Of a DNA stretch of 48,055 nt, positions 26,241 through 35,482 are shown piece after piece. Position 1 is the stretch's first letter. Each line of letters begins with the position of its first letter. Source of the DNA: Acidobacteriota bacterium (GTDB taxonomy: Bacteria; Acidobacteriota; Terriglobia; UBA7540); contig JAJYNF010000209.1 of assembly GCA_021786455.1 (NCBI GenBank), positions 1 through 48,055 of the forward strand, in the 5' to 3' direction. A program made the position numbers and the translations under genes. The notes below the pieces were generated by a model that had not been told where the DNA came from, searched no databases, and saw only the letters and a list, made by a program, of their open reading frames with translations.

Positions 26241-27919
26241 TGGATCGCAACAGGCGCCGCTGGCTGGCGCACTGGCTGATTCATTTTTCGTTACGCTTCT
26301 CCCCTGTCGAGGCGCGGGACTGGGGCCGAGCGATGCTGGCTGAATTGGAGTTCGTCAAAACCTCATGGGCGGCCCTCGCCTGGGGCGCCGGCGGAGCGAC
26401 CGTCCTGTGGCGCCAAGCTTTCTTCTCGCTTTTCAGAGGCTCTCGCGGCGCGGCCCATGGGCCTTCCGGCGCGTTCATTCCCGCTAAGGAGATGCCGATG
26501 CGGAAATCAGTATTTATCGCTGCCGCTGCTTGCGTCATCGCGTCGCTGGCGTTTTTTCTTGCGCCGTCGTTCAACCAAGCACTTCGCCTTTCCCTGCAAA
26601 GCTGGGGCGCCATTTTCCGCCCAAACGCGCCATTTCAATCTGGCTTGAGCGGACTCGCCGCGCGGGCTGAAAAACAGCACGATGCCAACCTGCTTGCTTT
26701 CACAGCGCTTCGCATAGCTCCTTACGGGTCTTTTCGGAATACTTCGCCCCTTCGCGCGAAGTCGCTGCGGCTGGCCGATGAGGCCGTCCGACTCGATCCG
26801 CGACTGACCTGGATTTATGCTGACATCGTAGCCAGGAACCCTGACGCTCCCGAGTCCAAGGATTTGATCAAACGCCTTCGTCAGTGGGACCCGGGCAACG
26901 CCCTGCCGGATTTGCTCTTGGCCGAGTGTCAGGAGGCCCTTCTGGCGCGGCAGCACAGTTACCGCTTGCCGCCGGGCGCGCTGGTTCAGGACTCAAAGTG
27001 GCTTGCCGCAATGGGGGCCGCTTTTAGCGCCAAAAAGTACGATTCGTATTTTAACCAGCGCCTCGCTTTGGCGCAGGACGTGGCGCGCAGCGGTGAAGTT
27101 AGCGATCCGCTTCTGCTGGCATGGGCCGTTCTGAGTTCTCCCATTCCCGACCTCGAGAATATCAACGACTACAGCCTCTACCTCATCGAATCGGGCCAGC
27201 CGCTTGAGGCTGAAGGAAAACTGAAAGCCGCTTCGCAACAATACTGGCAGGTTGCCAGGTTTGGCCAAATCATGCGGCTGGGCGCGGAAAGCGAGATTGA
27301 ACGATGGACGGCCCTGGCTCTTCAAAAGAAAGGCTACGAACCATTGAGAAGCTTGGAGAGCCGGAAAGGCAACACGAGCGAGGCAAGTCTTTTGGGGTAC
27401 CAGCTTCAGTCGCTGGCGCGCGAGAGCCAAGACTTCGCCACGCATGACAGCGAGCGCGTGAACTGGTTGCGGACCGCCGTATGGATCGCCGATTATATTC
27501 AGCTTTCCGCGCTGGGCTTGCTGCTGTCGGCGCTGGTGCTGGTCATCTCGGGCGTTTATTGGCTCGCTCAGCTCGGGCGACGGCTTGATACAACCGGCCG
27601 CCTAAAGCTGTTGTTCATCTGGCTGGGAGTCATCGGCGCCGCCGGCATGTTGCTGTCGTCAGTGGAGCTTTATTTTACTTACCGTCCGTATGCCGCGATG
27701 CTGAATCAGTTCGTGAAGCTGAAGGGCGCGGCGGCTTATTTCTCCGCGAATGCGTTTTTGGCATTCGCCTATCCCGGGATGGTGGACCGGAACGCGCTTT
27801 TTTCCGGACTTTGGAAGGTCTATTTCTGGTACGGCGTCATTTCTCTTTGCGCGATAGCGCTTGTGGCGATTCTGGCGCGCCACGTCATCAAGCCGTTGCG
27901 GCCGAAGCTGGCCGGTTGA
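26237..27919 (+). CDS. Membrane protein of unknown function coupled to PadR
   Basis: A 560-residue protein. A short amphipathic N-terminal part (residues 1-85) precedes a membrane helix (SVFIAAAACVIASLAFFLA), a long soluble helical region (~120-400) of TPR-like appearance without a firm motif, and three C-terminal membrane helices (LSALGLLLSALVLVISGVYW; LLFIWLGVIGAAGMLL; YGVISLCAIALVAILA). It starts with GTG overlapping the padR stop; an ATG one codon on is also possible. Family not recognised; context points to a PadR-controlled envelope function. Confidence 0.8.
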   Translation: MMDRNRRRWLAHWLIHFSLRFSPVEARDWGRAMLAELEFVKTSWAALAWGAGGATVLWRQAFFSLFRGSRGAAHGPSGAFIPAKEMPMRKSVFIAAAACVIASLAFFLAPSFNQALRLSLQSWGAIFRPNAPFQSGLSGLAARAEKQHDANLLAFTALRIAPYGSFRNTSPLRAKSLRLADEAVRLDPRLTWIYADIVARNPDAPESKDLIKRLRQWDPGNALPDLLLAECQEALLARQHSYRLPPGALVQDSKWLAAMGAAFSAKKYDSYFNQRLALAQDVARSGEVSDPLLLAWAVLSSPIPDLENINDYSLYLIESGQPLEAEGKLKAASQQYWQVARFGQIMRLGAESEIERWTALALQKKGYEPLRSLESRKGNTSEASLLGYQLQSLARESQDFATHDSERVNWLRTAVWIADYIQLSALGLLLSALVLVISGVYWLAQLGRRLDTTGRLKLLFIWLGVIGAAGMLLSSVELYFTYRPYAAMLNQFVKLKGAAAYFSANAFLAFAYPGMVDRNALFSGLWKVYFWYGVISLCAIALVAILARHVIKPLRPKLAG

Positions 27920-27987
27920 TTCACGTCTCTCACTGGCAGTTTCGATAGGCCTGGGCATAGCGGCGATCTTCAGGCCAGCAAATAATG

Positions 27988-28010
27988 CCGAGCTGAAGCT
28001 CGGCGCTAGA
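27988..28010. repeat. Short palindromic repeat, copy 1
   Basis: CCGAGCT-GA-AGCTCGG followed by CGCTAGA. The same layout, arms around GA and a cGCTA tail, recurs in copy 3. Confidence 0.55.
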
Positions 28011-28100
28011 ACGAAGACCACAGCCGAAGCCGTTCGGAGATGCCAACCACGTTCCTCACCACGGCGTCATTATACGTGGGTGTTTCGCCAGACTGCGAGC

Positions 28101-28124
28101 CGGCGGTCATAGACTGCCGCTACA
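28101..28124. repeat. Short palindromic repeat, copy 2 (variant)
   Basis: CGGCGGTCATAGACTGCCG followed by CTACA. Arms are GGCGGTC and GACTGCC with one mismatch; the tail GCTAC is shared with copy 3. Confidence 0.5.
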
Positions 28125-28178
28125 GCAAAGGCCGCAGGGCCTCGGAATGACGTGGGCGGACTCGTAAAAAGTGCTGGT

Positions 28179-28241
28179 GCGGGGCTGGCCTGGTGGCTGG
28201 TCGTTGGGGGGAGTTGTATCTGCGACCAGGCCAAGCCCCGC
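28179..28241. repeat. Imperfect inverted repeat
   Basis: Arms GCGGGGCTGGCCTGGT and ACCAGGCCAAGCCCCGC with one unpaired base, separated by 30 bases. It could form a long hairpin in either strand; no T-run follows. Confidence 0.55.
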
Positions 28242-28297
28242 GTATTGAGGTAATGCAAGCCGGCTGACGGTAATTACGGTGACGTATTCATCGAAAA

Positions 28298-28363
28298 CCC
28301 CCTCACCCCCAACCCTCGCCCCGCTGGCGGGGAGAGGGAGACGCAAAGCAGCGGGTGAGGGGG
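28298..28363. repeat. Large REP-like inverted repeat
   Basis: Outer arms CCCCCTCACCC (28298-28308) and GGGTGAGGGGG (28353-28363) are perfect complements; an inner hairpin CGCCCCGC-TG-GCGGGG lies between. Sequences of this type are common dispersed intergenic repeats in many GC-rich bacteria. Confidence 0.65.
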
Positions 28364-28408
28364 CCAGAATAAGCGAGCGAACTTACAAAATGCCGCCCTT
28401 AGCGTCTG

Positions 28409-28431
28409 CCGGCCTGAAGGCCGGCGCTACG
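28409..28431. repeat. Short palindromic repeat, copy 3
   Basis: CCGGCCT-GA-AGGCCGG followed by CGCTACG; same design as copy 1 with different arms. Confidence 0.6.
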
Positions 28432-28498
28432 CGGACTTCTTCCGGGTGACGCGATTACAACCCACGGCATAAAGGACATGTCGCGGCTACCTTCTGGA

Positions 28499-29935
28499 CT
28501 ACACGTCGTAATACAGCGCAAACTCATGCGGATGAGGACGGAGCCGCACAGGATCAACTTCCTTCTTCCGCTTATAGGCAAGCCACGTTTCGATCAGGTC
28601 CGGGGTAAAGACATCGCCTTTCAGGAGAAAGTCGTGGTCTTTTTCGAGGGCCGCGAGCGTCTCATCCAGGCTTCCCGGAGTGGACTTGACTTTGGCCTTT
28701 TCCGACGGAGAGAGCTCGTAAAGGTCCTTGTCAATCGGAGCGGGTGGCTGGAGCTTTCGCTCGATGCCGTCCAATCCCGCCATCAGCATGGCGCTGAGCG
28801 CGAGGTACGGATTGGCGGAGGGGTCGGGCGAGCGGAACTCGATGCGCTTCGACTTTTCGCTGCGCGAATAGACCGGAATGCGGACGCAAGCGCTTCGATT
28901 CCGCTGGGAATACATCAAGTTGATTGGCGCTTCGTAGCCCGGCACCAGGCGCCGGTAGGAGTTGGTGGTCGGCGCGCAGAATGCCAAGAGCGCCGGCGCG
29001 TGAGCCAGCAGGCCGCCAATGTAATGGATGGCCGTCTCGCTCAAGTCGGCGTAGCCGCCCTTCTTGTAGAAGAGGTTTTTCTTGTCCGCCCACAGGCTCT
29101 GGTGAACGTGCATGCCCGAGCCGTTGTCCTGAAAAATCGGCTTGGGCATGAAGGTAACCGTCTTCCCGTGGCGGAGGGCCACGTTCTTGGTGATGTATTT
29201 GTACTTGAGCATGTTGTCGGCCATCTTGACGAGCGTGTCGAAGCGGAGGTCAATTTCCGTTTGCCCGGCCGTGCCGACTTCGTGATGGTGAACCTCGACC
29301 GGCACGCCGACTTTCTCGAGCGTCAGCATCATTTCCGAGCGAATGTCCTGCAGGCTGTCCGTCGGCGGGACCGGGAAATAGCCTTCCTTATATCGGGTCT
29401 TGTAGCCGAGGTTCTTGTTGCCGTTTTCGCCTTCTTTGCCGCTGTTCCAGAAACCTTCTTCGGAGTCAATGTGGTAATAGCCGTAGTTGTAAGACTGGTC
29501 GTACCGAACGCTGTCCAGGATGTAAAACTCGGCTTCCGGGCCAAAGTAAACGCGGTCGGCCTTGGTCGTCTTTTTCAGATGCTCTTCGGCTTTTTTGGCC
29601 ACGTGCCGCGGGTCGCGCGAGTAGGCCGACTCGTGGATCGGATCCTTGACGTCGCAGATGATGCTGAGCGTTGGAACCGCCGTGAACGGATCCTCGAAGG
29701 CGCTTGCGGGATCGGGAACCAGCAGCATGTCGCTTTCATGGATCTCCTGAAAGCCGCGAATGCTGGACCCGTCAAACCCGACGCCCTCGGAAAAAGCACT
29801 CTCGTCGAACTCCTTGGCGGAAACCGAAAAATGCTGCCATAGACCGGGAAGATCCACGAACTTGAGATCCACGACCTGGATGCCCTTGTCCTTGATGAAT
29901 CCCATCACTTCAGATGTCGTCATGCTTTTCTTCAT
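28499..29935 (-). CDS. glnA: Glutamine synthetase type I
   Basis: Ammonia-assimilating enzyme, 478 residues: glutamate + NH3 + ATP to glutamine. Seen: the N-terminal beta-grasp with FDGSSIRGFQ, metal site EAEFYILD, HHHEVGTAGQTEID, the ATP/glutamate segment TFMPKPIFQDNGSGMHVHQS, and PVYSRSEKSKRIEFRSPDPS. DKDLYELSPSE keeps the Tyr that is adenylylated in GSI-beta enzymes, so control by GlnE-type modification is possible. A second ATG at 29923 (MTTSEVMGF) aligns better with family N-termini and is an alternative start. A dyad lies just upstream. Confidence 0.96.
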   Translation of the reverse strand: MKKSMTTSEVMGFIKDKGIQVVDLKFVDLPGLWQHFSVSAKEFDESAFSEGVGFDGSSIRGFQEIHESDMLLVPDPASAFEDPFTAVPTLSIICDVKDPIHESAYSRDPRHVAKKAEEHLKKTTKADRVYFGPEAEFYILDSVRYDQSYNYGYYHIDSEEGFWNSGKEGENGNKNLGYKTRYKEGYFPVPPTDSLQDIRSEMMLTLEKVGVPVEVHHHEVGTAGQTEIDLRFDTLVKMADNMLKYKYITKNVALRHGKTVTFMPKPIFQDNGSGMHVHQSLWADKKNLFYKKGGYADLSETAIHYIGGLLAHAPALLAFCAPTTNSYRRLVPGYEAPINLMYSQRNRSACVRIPVYSRSEKSKRIEFRSPDPSANPYLALSAMLMAGLDGIERKLQPPAPIDKDLYELSPSEKAKVKSTPGSLDETLAALEKDHDFLLKGDVFTPDLIETWLAYKRKKEVDPVRLRPHPHEFALYYDV

Positions 29936-29951
29936 CCCCCTTCAACGTTGA

Positions 29952-29973
29952 ATTATCAGGCGTGGAACGCCTG
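29952..29973 (-). promoter_or_regulatory. Candidate glnA operator and -10 box
   Basis: A perfect dyad CAGGCGT-GGA-ACGCCTG (29957-29973) lies directly upstream of GATAAT (29952-29957 on the - strand), 17-22 bases before the glnA ATG. The -35 region is weak (TTTTCC-like), as expected for an activated or repressed promoter. Confidence 0.4.
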
Positions 29974-30050
29974 GAAAACTGTTTTCACCGCCGTCGCGCG
30001 CCTCGAACGGGGCTTCCGCCACCTCGCCGTTACTCCGCGGGGCTGCCGGT

Positions 30051-31316
30051 TCAGAAAACATAGCCGGACTCGATCACGCCGCGAGGCTGGGTCTTGTTAA
30101 GCCCGAGCGGACCAAAGGCGTCGCCCGGCGTGATGTTCTGCGCCTCCACGAAGCCGAACTCCGCGCGAATGAAAAACCGGTGCTTTTGATAAGTCGGGGT
30201 CAGCGTCAGCGACCACGCCGAACTGCCCGGCCCATAAATCAAGTTGACGGCTTTTTCGGCCGCATTGCCCGAACTGGTGATGTATTCTCCGCGGCCGCAC
30301 ATCGAGAAGCCATTTTTGAAGTTGTAAGTCAGCAGCAACGAGCCGCCCGTCGTCGAAGCACCGTGCACAATGCCGATCTGGGCGTTGGTGGGAACGTCCG
30401 TGTATTGAAAGTAAGGAGTGATCACCCACGCCTTGTGCGTGTACGTGTAAATAACGTTGTAGATTTGAGAGTTGTTCTGCACCGGGGTCGCGAACGTCGT
30501 GAACTTGGTTTGCCCGAGGTTGCCGGCGGCCACGAACGTAATGGAGTTGGTCGGATTGGGTGCGTAAGCGAGCGAGCCTGAAAGCCAGGTGTAACGGTTG
30601 GAATAGAATCCATCGTTCCACGAAACGGAACCGCTGAAGTGGCCCCAGGAGTCGTTGAGCTGAATGCCACGGTTCACGGCGTTCTCCTGGTTCCACAGAA
30701 TGCCGCGCGAAACGTTCACGTTCTCAAAGTCGAAGGTGTACTCACCGCCGATCAGGGTTGGCAAGGCGCCGATTTCCACCGAGAAATTGTTTTTGGCGCT
30801 CGGTTGAATTTTCAGAAAACCCTGCGGGAAGGGACCGTAGAGGTCCTTGACCCAGTTCGATGTGGACATCGTAGGCGCGCCGAGGTCCGGGATGTTGTAC
30901 GCTCCCGCCTGGATGAAGTATTGCCACCACCCGCTGGTCTTTTCGATGAACACCTGCCCATTGTCTAAATCCCAACGGCTGGCTTGGTCGCCTGGAACCC
31001 AGTTGCCTTGGACGACGCCAATACCGCTCACCACGCCCCCGACGTTCACTTTGCCGAGGGGCCAGGCGTTGAACGTCAGCGTCGAGGGCAATGTTAACGG
31101 GCCGGCCATAGAAGGATAGGGCAGCGGTTGCGGGCTGGGCGCGGCCGGCGCGGCGGTTGTGGTTATGGGTGTCGGGGCGTCGGTTGGCCCCGGCGTTGGA
31201 CTGCTTGTTTGTGCTGCTCCCGGCCCCGCTGAGTCCTGCGCTTGGACGCCCAGCGGAACCACTATTGCCAGCGCCAACAGAAGAACCGGGAGACAATGCC
31301 GCTTTCGGATGCTCAT
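30051..31316 (-). CDS. Outer-membrane beta-barrel porin-like protein
   Basis: A 421-residue exported protein: signal peptide (VLLLALAIVVPLGVQA), a 45-residue Pro/Thr-rich linker, then a barrel of alternating aromatic/polar strands (e.g. WWQYFIQAGAYNI, WVITPYFQYTDVP, SWSLTLTPTYQKHRFFIRAE-like stretches) ending in YVF. A terminal Phe is the usual outer-membrane assembly signal. It resembles BBP2/porin-type proteins; the 115-base distance and shared strand with glnA suggest a link with nitrogen-compound uptake, but that is inference. Confidence 0.82.
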   Translation of the reverse strand: MSIRKRHCLPVLLLALAIVVPLGVQAQDSAGPGAAQTSSPTPGPTDAPTPITTTAAPAAPSPQPLPYPSMAGPLTLPSTLTFNAWPLGKVNVGGVVSGIGVVQGNWVPGDQASRWDLDNGQVFIEKTSGWWQYFIQAGAYNIPDLGAPTMSTSNWVKDLYGPFPQGFLKIQPSAKNNFSVEIGALPTLIGGEYTFDFENVNVSRGILWNQENAVNRGIQLNDSWGHFSGSVSWNDGFYSNRYTWLSGSLAYAPNPTNSITFVAAGNLGQTKFTTFATPVQNNSQIYNVIYTYTHKAWVITPYFQYTDVPTNAQIGIVHGASTTGGSLLLTYNFKNGFSMCGRGEYITSSGNAAEKAVNLIYGPGSSAWSLTLTPTYQKHRFFIRAEFGFVEAQNITPGDAFGPLGLNKTQPRGVIESGYVF

Positions 31317-31540
31317 GGGTTACCCATCACTTTCTTCCCCCCGCCGACCAAAGCAGGAATTGATTGCATCGTGCTGCCGGATTTCTCGTCCGGCCTAACG
31401 GTAGCGGGGTGTCGCTGCCGTGGTCAAATGAATAGATTTTCTGTGGGCTATAAGAAAAGGTTGGCTAAGAGGTATCTCTTGGAAGAATAAGAAAAATTTG
31501 TCGTCCGAAAACGGCTGGAAGCAGCGGCCGCGGCCCATCG

Positions 31541-33610
31541 CTAGCGGGAAGCCAGCGTGGTCCTGGAGGTTCGATAAATCCTCAATATTTTGCCTACGAT
31601 GATTCTCGACCCCCTAAGCCCGTTCCAGATGCGGAGTTGCTCGGCCGTCACATCGAAACGGTCAGCGATGGCGGAAAGCGTGTCGCCTGGGCGAATGTGA
31701 TACTGGATGAGCCCGAGCGGCCCTGCTGCGGGCAGGTTCGCAGCGGCAGAGGAAGAAGCGGTGCGGGGCGCTACATAAATCTTCAGCATTCGGCCAGCAA
31801 CAATCGTGGAGCCTTGGAGGTCATTCCAGCGGCGGATTTGGGCCACCGTCACCCCAAATTCGATGGCAATCCCGTAAAGATTGTCACCGGGTCGTATGCG
31901 GTAAAAATGCAGTCCGGCGGCTAGGCCGCGCAGCCGATGATAGCGGATTTCAACGCGGCGGATGGGATAAAGCCTGAGCAAATGGCCCGCAAGAATGCGC
32001 GAAGATCGCAATCCGTTCCACCGGCGGATCTCGTAGGCTGTCACGTCGAAGCGGTCAGCGATGGCATATAGGGTGTCACCGGGCCGAATCCGGTACCAGG
32101 TAAGCCGTCGAGGTCCGCCTTCAATCCGGCGGGAAAGCGACTCCCTCCAGGCTGCCAGCGGCAACACCAGCATATCGCCCGTTTCAATCGGGTCATCCGG
32201 CGCAATGTGGTTGGCCCTGATTAAGGAAGCCGTAGTGATGTGGTACTGCGCGGCGATTTGGGGTAATGTCTGGCCTTCTCTGACCCGCATCACCCTCCAC
32301 CAAATCCGTTTGGAAGGTGGGATAGAACCGATCACTTTTTCATACTCTTCTTCTGTCCCGCGGGGCAAATTGAGAACGAAGTTTGGATCATCCACAGGCG
32401 TCGTCCAACGCAGGAGGCTTGGGTTTAGCTGGATGATCTCGTTCACGGGGCAGCCGACGATATCAGCCACCAGGCGAAGATCGGTGGGAACGGGCGTGAC
32501 TACCCGGTCCGCGCGAAGGGGTGGATCGGGAGTGACATTGAACCCGTAGGCTTGTGGATCTTTGCAAATCAACGCGATGGCTAGAAAAATCGGAACGTAG
32601 TTTTCCGTCTCCGGCGGCAGGACGTGCAGTTCGCGCAGCTTCCAGAAGTCGGCGTAACCTGTGCGCTCAATCGCCCTTTGCACAGTCAGCGATCCGCAAT
32701 CATAGGCTGCCATGGCCAGATACCAGTCCCCAAATTCTTCGTAAAGGTCCTTCAAGTGCCGTGCCGCCGCCTCGCTGGATAAGACCGGATCCTGGCGTTC
32801 ATCCACCCACCGATTGCACACCAGCCCATTCAGCCGCGCGGTGCCCAGCATAAATTGCCAGATTCCTCGCGCCCCGGCCCGCGACACGGCGAATGGATTA
32901 AACGCGCTTTCACCCGCAGCCAGATAGATCAGGTCTTGAGGCAATCCCTCCTGGGCCAAGGCTTTGCGGATAGTCGGCGCATAGCGCCCCTCGCGCCGAA
33001 GGACCTTCTGGATGAAATCTCTCCCCGGCCCCTGAAAGTAGGATAAGTACCCGTCCACAGCATCGTTTGAGACCAAAGGCAGGTCGGAGTGTAACGAGCG
33101 CATCTCCTCTTGAGCCCGCAGGCGAATGTTCGGATTGACCGGAAACGTCAAACGCCCAAACGTATCCAAGGGGGATGGCTCATACTCATGTGCGCTTAAG
33201 CTGTTACCGCTTTCAACGGTCGCCAGTTCAATTTCATAGGTGTCGTGGACAAGCTTCTCAAACTCATTGTAGAGCCGCTCATGGCTGCGAATGTCGTATC
33301 TGGACTCCAGCAGAATGGCCAGGGCCTGATCGTACTTCCGCTTGGCCTCTTCCAGATTTCCAGTCTGGTAAGCTTGTTGGCCCGCGGCGTAAGTGGCCTT
33401 TACTTTTCTTAAGAGCTGGTTGATACGGTCTGAAGCGATCGAAGAGGTCGAAGGTGATTCTGGCCGTCGCTTGAGTGAAGCTGCAAGAGGAGATACCGGC
33501 GTCGGCACGGAGCGCGTGGGGAGGCTAGATGTCGTAAGGCTTGAGGTATGGGTACACGAGGCGAGCAGTCCAACCAATCCCAAACACCCTACAATCTTCA
33601 GCCAGCGCAA
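31541..33610 (-). CDS. LysM lytic transglycosylase lipoprotein (MltD-like)
   Basis: A 689-residue peptidoglycan-cleaving lipoprotein. With the TTG start at 33610 (GGAGG seven bases upstream) the N-terminus is a signal ending in the lipobox LASC. After a Ser/Pro linker and a helical region comes a transglycosylase domain with catalytic Glu234 in AAGESAFNPFAVSRAGARGI and IWQFMLGTARLNG. Four LysM modules follow, e.g. RIRPGDTLYAIADRFDVTA and RPGDTLSAIADRFDVTAEQL. They bind glycan. A promoter is seen at 33682-33711. A longer frame begins at 33664 but adds no signal. Confidence 0.93.
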   Translation of the reverse strand: MRWLKIVGCLGLVGLLASCTHTSSLTTSSLPTRSVPTPVSPLAASLKRRPESPSTSSIASDRINQLLRKVKATYAAGQQAYQTGNLEEAKRKYDQALAILLESRYDIRSHERLYNEFEKLVHDTYEIELATVESGNSLSAHEYEPSPLDTFGRLTFPVNPNIRLRAQEEMRSLHSDLPLVSNDAVDGYLSYFQGPGRDFIQKVLRREGRYAPTIRKALAQEGLPQDLIYLAAGESAFNPFAVSRAGARGIWQFMLGTARLNGLVCNRWVDERQDPVLSSEAAARHLKDLYEEFGDWYLAMAAYDCGSLTVQRAIERTGYADFWKLRELHVLPPETENYVPIFLAIALICKDPQAYGFNVTPDPPLRADRVVTPVPTDLRLVADIVGCPVNEIIQLNPSLLRWTTPVDDPNFVLNLPRGTEEEYEKVIGSIPPSKRIWWRVMRVREGQTLPQIAAQYHITTASLIRANHIAPDDPIETGDMLVLPLAAWRESLSRRIEGGPRRLTWYRIRPGDTLYAIADRFDVTAYEIRRWNGLRSSRILAGHLLRLYPIRRVEIRYHRLRGLAAGLHFYRIRPGDNLYGIAIEFGVTVAQIRRWNDLQGSTIVAGRMLKIYVAPRTASSSAAANLPAAGPLGLIQYHIRPGDTLSAIADRFDVTAEQLRIWNGLRGSRIIVGKILRIYRTSRTTLASR

Positions 33611-33913
33611 GCTCCCCCCTCCGCGTATCCTTAATTGAGTTCTTCCTAACGACTTAAGGAACAAAACGTAAACCGTGGCCGATTTTACTTTTACTTGCTT
33701 GGAGCCGTCAACCCTAAAAATGACAAATTAGAAAAATCTTGCCATAACCCCGTGGATTAACAGTCTGATGGGTCTGCTAAATGACGAACCTCAACTGGGT
33801 GGATTCAACTTTCACTTTCCGTTCAGGAACTTATAGTCTTACCGGCGCAAGAGCACATTGGCCCGGTTGGGCCAGCACTCGCTGCGTTATGCGGCTGAGA
33901 CGATCGCGGTCGG
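33611..33913. other. Intergenic region, 303 bases
   Basis: AT-rich between 33665 and 33780, holding the promoter of the transglycosylase gene. A hairpin TGGCCC-GGTT-GGGCCA (33859-33874) lies 40 bases after the lactonase stop and may be part of its terminator, though no T-run follows. No gene seen. Confidence 0.6.
33682..33711 (-). promoter_or_regulatory. Sigma-70-type promoter of the LysM transglycosylase
   Basis: TTGACG (33711-33706) and TAAAAT (33687-33682) on the - strand with an 18-base spacer. The predicted start near 33675 gives a leader of about 65 bases to the TTG start codon. Confidence 0.6.
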
Positions 33914-35188
33914 CTACGACGCAGAGTCATTCCACGCCGGCAGGAAAACGATGCAGGCCGGAGTGCCGACGGGTACGTATTTGCCGGTGAACGTAAGCTC
34001 GCCGGTTCGGTGGTTCACGTCGAAGACCGTTACCGCGTCGGCCCGTTGGTTACACGAATAAACGAAACGGCTTGTCGGATCGAAATTGAAGCTGCGGGGG
34101 TAGTCGCCACGGGTCCACGTTTCCCCTACGTAGCGAGGCGAGCCGTCGGCGGCAATCGAAAAGCATGTGATGGCATCCTGCAACCGATTTCCAACGTAAA
34201 CGAATTGTCCGTCCGTAGAAACCCTGACCTCGGAAACAAAATTCGTGCCGCAAAACCCTTTGGGTAGCGCGGAAGTCGCGCCTCGCTGGGTGAGCTTGCC
34301 GGCCGCCCCGTCGTACTCAAAGAACGTCAATGTGGACGATTCTTCTTGCCCCGAGTACATCCAACGGCGGTTCGGATGGAAGGCAAAATGCCGTGGCCCG
34401 TCGCCGCCCGGCAGCGAGACTGACTGGTGCAGCGTCAGCGTGCCCTTTGCGCCGTCAAACCTCCAAACAAAGATTTTATCCATGCCCAGGTCCGTAGAGA
34501 GCACGTAGCGCCCGCTAGGGTCAGAATGAACCATGTGCGCGTGCGGCGAATGATGTCCACTAATGGCGAAGCTCCCTGGCGGCCCGCTCGTGGCGCGCGT
34601 CGTGCCCACCGCGCCCCGGTCGTGATGCACAAAAGTTGCCTCGCCTAGTTCACCGTTGGGGCGGAGCGCAATCACGGCTACGGTGCCTCCGGCGTAGTTG
34701 GCCACCAGCGCGTATCTTCCCGACGGGTGAATGCTCATATATGCTGGCCCCGAGCCTTGCGAGCTCACCGTGTTGAGCAGCTTCAACCGGCCCGTAGTCC
34801 GGTCAATCGCATAGGCGCTCACCGAGCCGCTCGCCTGGCCTTTATAGTGATGCGTCTCATTCACGCAATACAGGCGCGTCCGCCCGGGATTGAGCGCCAG
34901 CCAGGAGGGATTCATCGCGTTCGGAAAAACCTCGCCTCCCTCGAGCGATCCGTCGGAAGGATTCACTTCAAAAAGGTAAATGCCCTTGCCATTGCTTCCG
35001 CTGCCCACGGGCCCTTCGGGCGAGCTGTATGTTCCCACATACGCGAAGGTTGACAAATCTGTCGCCCGGCGCTTTGCAGCTTCGGCTCGCCTCAAAGGAG
35101 CGCTGACGGCCAGCGCCGCCGCCCCCTTCAGAAAACTCCGCCGCGTAGCTTGCCCGGCTTTCTCTGGCTCTTCCCGAACCATATCCAT
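33914..35188 (-). CDS. Tat-exported lactonase-family beta-propeller (6-phosphogluconolactonase-like)
   Basis: A 424-residue seven-bladed propeller of the lactonase family (PF10282). The twin-Arg signal RRSFLKGAAALAVSAP shows export by Tat. The blades have the FAYVGTYSS, YALVANYAGGTVAVI, HMVHSDPSGRYVLSTDLG and RHFAFHPNRRWMYSGQEESS segments of the group. The start is set at ATG 35188, five bases after GGGGGG; a GTG at 35212 is possible. Related cytosolic enzymes open 6-phosphogluconolactone, but an exported form probably acts on other lactones or sugars. Confidence 0.9.
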   Translation of the reverse strand: MDMVREEPEKAGQATRRSFLKGAAALAVSAPLRRAEAAKRRATDLSTFAYVGTYSSPEGPVGSGSNGKGIYLFEVNPSDGSLEGGEVFPNAMNPSWLALNPGRTRLYCVNETHHYKGQASGSVSAYAIDRTTGRLKLLNTVSSQGSGPAYMSIHPSGRYALVANYAGGTVAVIALRPNGELGEATFVHHDRGAVGTTRATSGPPGSFAISGHHSPHAHMVHSDPSGRYVLSTDLGMDKIFVWRFDGAKGTLTLHQSVSLPGGDGPRHFAFHPNRRWMYSGQEESSTLTFFEYDGAAGKLTQRGATSALPKGFCGTNFVSEVRVSTDGQFVYVGNRLQDAITCFSIAADGSPRYVGETWTRGDYPRSFNFDPTSRFVYSCNQRADAVTVFDVNHRTGELTFTGKYVPVGTPACIVFLPAWNDSAS

Positions 35189-35411
35189 TTCAACCCCCCT
35201 TTGCTTGAGCACCGTCTCGCCGTGCCTGGCGCTTCATGCCCGCGTTGCGCTGCCCACTGTCTTCCGCGAGCCGCTCCTCTGCGAAGGTTTTTTGTCTCGG
35301 GCATGACCCGCGACCATTCTCGGGGCCACTCCCTGCCTGGCTCACGAACGGTTGATTATGCTTGTCCGACCGAGCGAAGGCAAGCATTCCGCTACCTCGT
35401 GGCCGCCAACA

Positions 35412-35441
35412 AAAAAGGGCACCCTTTCGAGCGCCCTTTTT
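35412..35441 (-). terminator. Bidirectional intrinsic terminator
   Basis: AAAAAGGGC and GCCCTTTTT form a 9-bp stem with a 12-base loop; runs of T on both strands. It lies 42 bases after the stop of the alanine-rich protein gene on the - strand. Confidence 0.7.
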
Positions 35442-35482
35442 GGATTCCGCCGGCTTCAGGATTTCTCGTCTTCGGCTTTAGG

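Larger units (their letters stand above)
27920..28498. other. Repeat-rich intergenic region, 579 bases
   Basis: No gene. It carries several inverted repeats described separately: three short variants of one palindrome family ending in GCGCTA or CCGCTACA, an imperfect inverted repeat near 28179-28241 and a large one at 28298-28363. It lies between the convergent PadR-coupled gene and glnA. Confidence 0.7.

Noticed and set aside
27920..28498. CRISPR array
   Set aside because: The repeats are diverse palindromes without constant repeats and regular spacers; no cas genes are near.
28478..29842. 454-codon open frame antisense to glnA
   Set aside because: Covers a clearly real glnA on the other strand; typical antisense shadow in GC-rich DNA.
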